Source of the DNA: Prolixibacteraceae bacterium
GTDB lineage: Bacteria > Bacteroidota > Bacteroidia > Bacteroidales > Prolixibacteraceae
Direction of reading: 5' to 3'
Length of the DNA: 13,589 nucleotides
Assembly (NCBI GenBank): GCA_003537645.1
Contig: DPRM01000020.1
Span: 1 to 13,589, forward strand
Positions within the stretch are counted from its first letter, which is position 1; every line of letters starts with the position of its first letter. Position numbers and translations under genes: made by a program. Below are positions 13,236 through 13,589 of the stretch, in pieces. The notes beneath the pieces are model-generated. The model was not told where the DNA came from. It did no database searches and saw only the letters and a list, made by a program, of their open reading frames with translations.

Positions 13236-13589
13236 TTATTGATCGTTCCCGTTTTTAATCCAGTCGTACCCTTTTTCTTCCAGCTCCAGCGCCAGTTCTT
13301 TTCCGCCCGATTTTACAATCCTTCCGTTGTACAGAACATGCACAAAATCAGGAACAATATAATCGAGAAGTCGTTGATAGTGGGTTACAACAATGGTGGC
13401 ATTTTCGGCTGTCTTCAGGGCATTCACGCCTTCTGCAACAATACGGAGTGCATCAATGTCCAAACCCGAATCGGTTTCATCCAGAATCGACAGTTTGGGT
13501 TCGAGCATTGCCATCTGGAATATTTCATTTTTCTTTTTTTCTCCTCCTGAAAATCCTTCGTTCACCGATCGGTTGGTCAATTCAGAATC
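13236..13589 (-). CDS. sufC: Fe-S cluster assembly ATPase SufC (C-terminal 117 residues, start outside window)
   Basis: The frame is open at the right edge (DSELTNRSVNEGFSGGEKKK) and ends with TAA at 13236. The ABC signature FSGGEKKKNEIFQMA, the Walker B segment LSILDETDSGLD and the H-loop histidine in VVTHYQRLLDYI are all intact, and the YNGRIVKSGGKELALELEEKGYDWIK tail is SufC-like. SufC is the cytoplasmic ATPase that drives SufBC2D remodelling during Fe-S cluster assembly. The N-terminal Walker A half is outside the window. The gene is the first seen of the sufC-sufD-tcdA operon, with sufB expected upstream beyond the edge (inference). Confidence 0.93.
   Translation of the reverse strand, partial: DSELTNRSVNEGFSGGEKKKNEIFQMAMLEPKLSILDETDSGLDIDALRIVAEGVNALKTAENATIVVTHYQRLLDYIVPDFVHVLYNGRIVKSGGKELALELEEKGYDWIKNGNDQ

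Overview
The window looks like chromosome from a Bacteroidota bacterium. Evidence: moderate GC, promoter -7 elements of the TAnnTTTG type, little Shine-Dalgarno signal, and family matches (DUF302 and DUF6132 proteins, CoA-disulfide reductase/rhodanese fusion, SufCD). The gene mix (GH42 glycosidase beside a secreted sugar isomerase-like protein, then a large sulfur/thiol redox cluster) would fit an anaerobic or facultative Marinilabiliales/Prolixibacteraceae-type organism. That placement is inference, not measured.

Layout. Bases 1-2157 (+ strand) hold the C-terminal part of a GH42 beta-galactosidase and an exported xylose-isomerase-like TIM-barrel protein: the end of a carbohydrate-use locus. 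Bases 2165-2580 hold a terminator hairpin and a minus-strand small secreted-protein gene interrupted by one in-frame TAG. Bases 2602-8588 (all minus) are a sulfur/thiol redox island in two transcription units. The upstream unit is a thioredoxin-like CX6C protein plus a membrane-anchored thioredoxin. The downstream unit is a CoA-disulfide-reductase-type flavoprotein with three rhodanese domains, a CxxC-less thioredoxin-fold protein, a single-domain rhodanese, a sulfide:quinone-reductase-like flavoprotein, a thioredoxin and a DUF302 protein. A REP-like palindromic repeat cluster (7575-7757) separates the two units. A Crp/Fnr regulator (8751-9446, +) and a convergent DUF6132 membrane protein (9452-9697, -) complete the island. 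The DUF6132 gene and the first thioredoxin-like gene share a nearly identical promoter/leader about 1.1 kb apart.

Bases 9755-10256 hold two copies of an AGTGACACT palindrome 20 bp apart, then a stand-alone zinc-ribbon protein related to the N-terminus of IS1595-family transposases with no DDE catalytic domain nearby. Bases 10267-13589 (minus) read sufC (partial, window edge), sufD, tcdA and, after a gap with an imperfect inverted repeat, a SAM-dependent methyltransferase.

Working model (inference): the island moves sulfane sulfur. The SQR-like enzyme would make persulfides, the rhodanese and CoA-disulfide-reductase domains would shuttle and reduce them, and the thioredoxins would recycle the thiols, possibly under the nearby cysteine-bearing Crp/Fnr regulator. 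The neighbouring suf-tcdA operon also depends on persulfide sulfur for Fe-S clusters and, in E. coli, has a related sulfur-donor link to tRNA t6A cyclisation. No tRNA, rRNA, CRISPR array or complete insertion sequence was seen.
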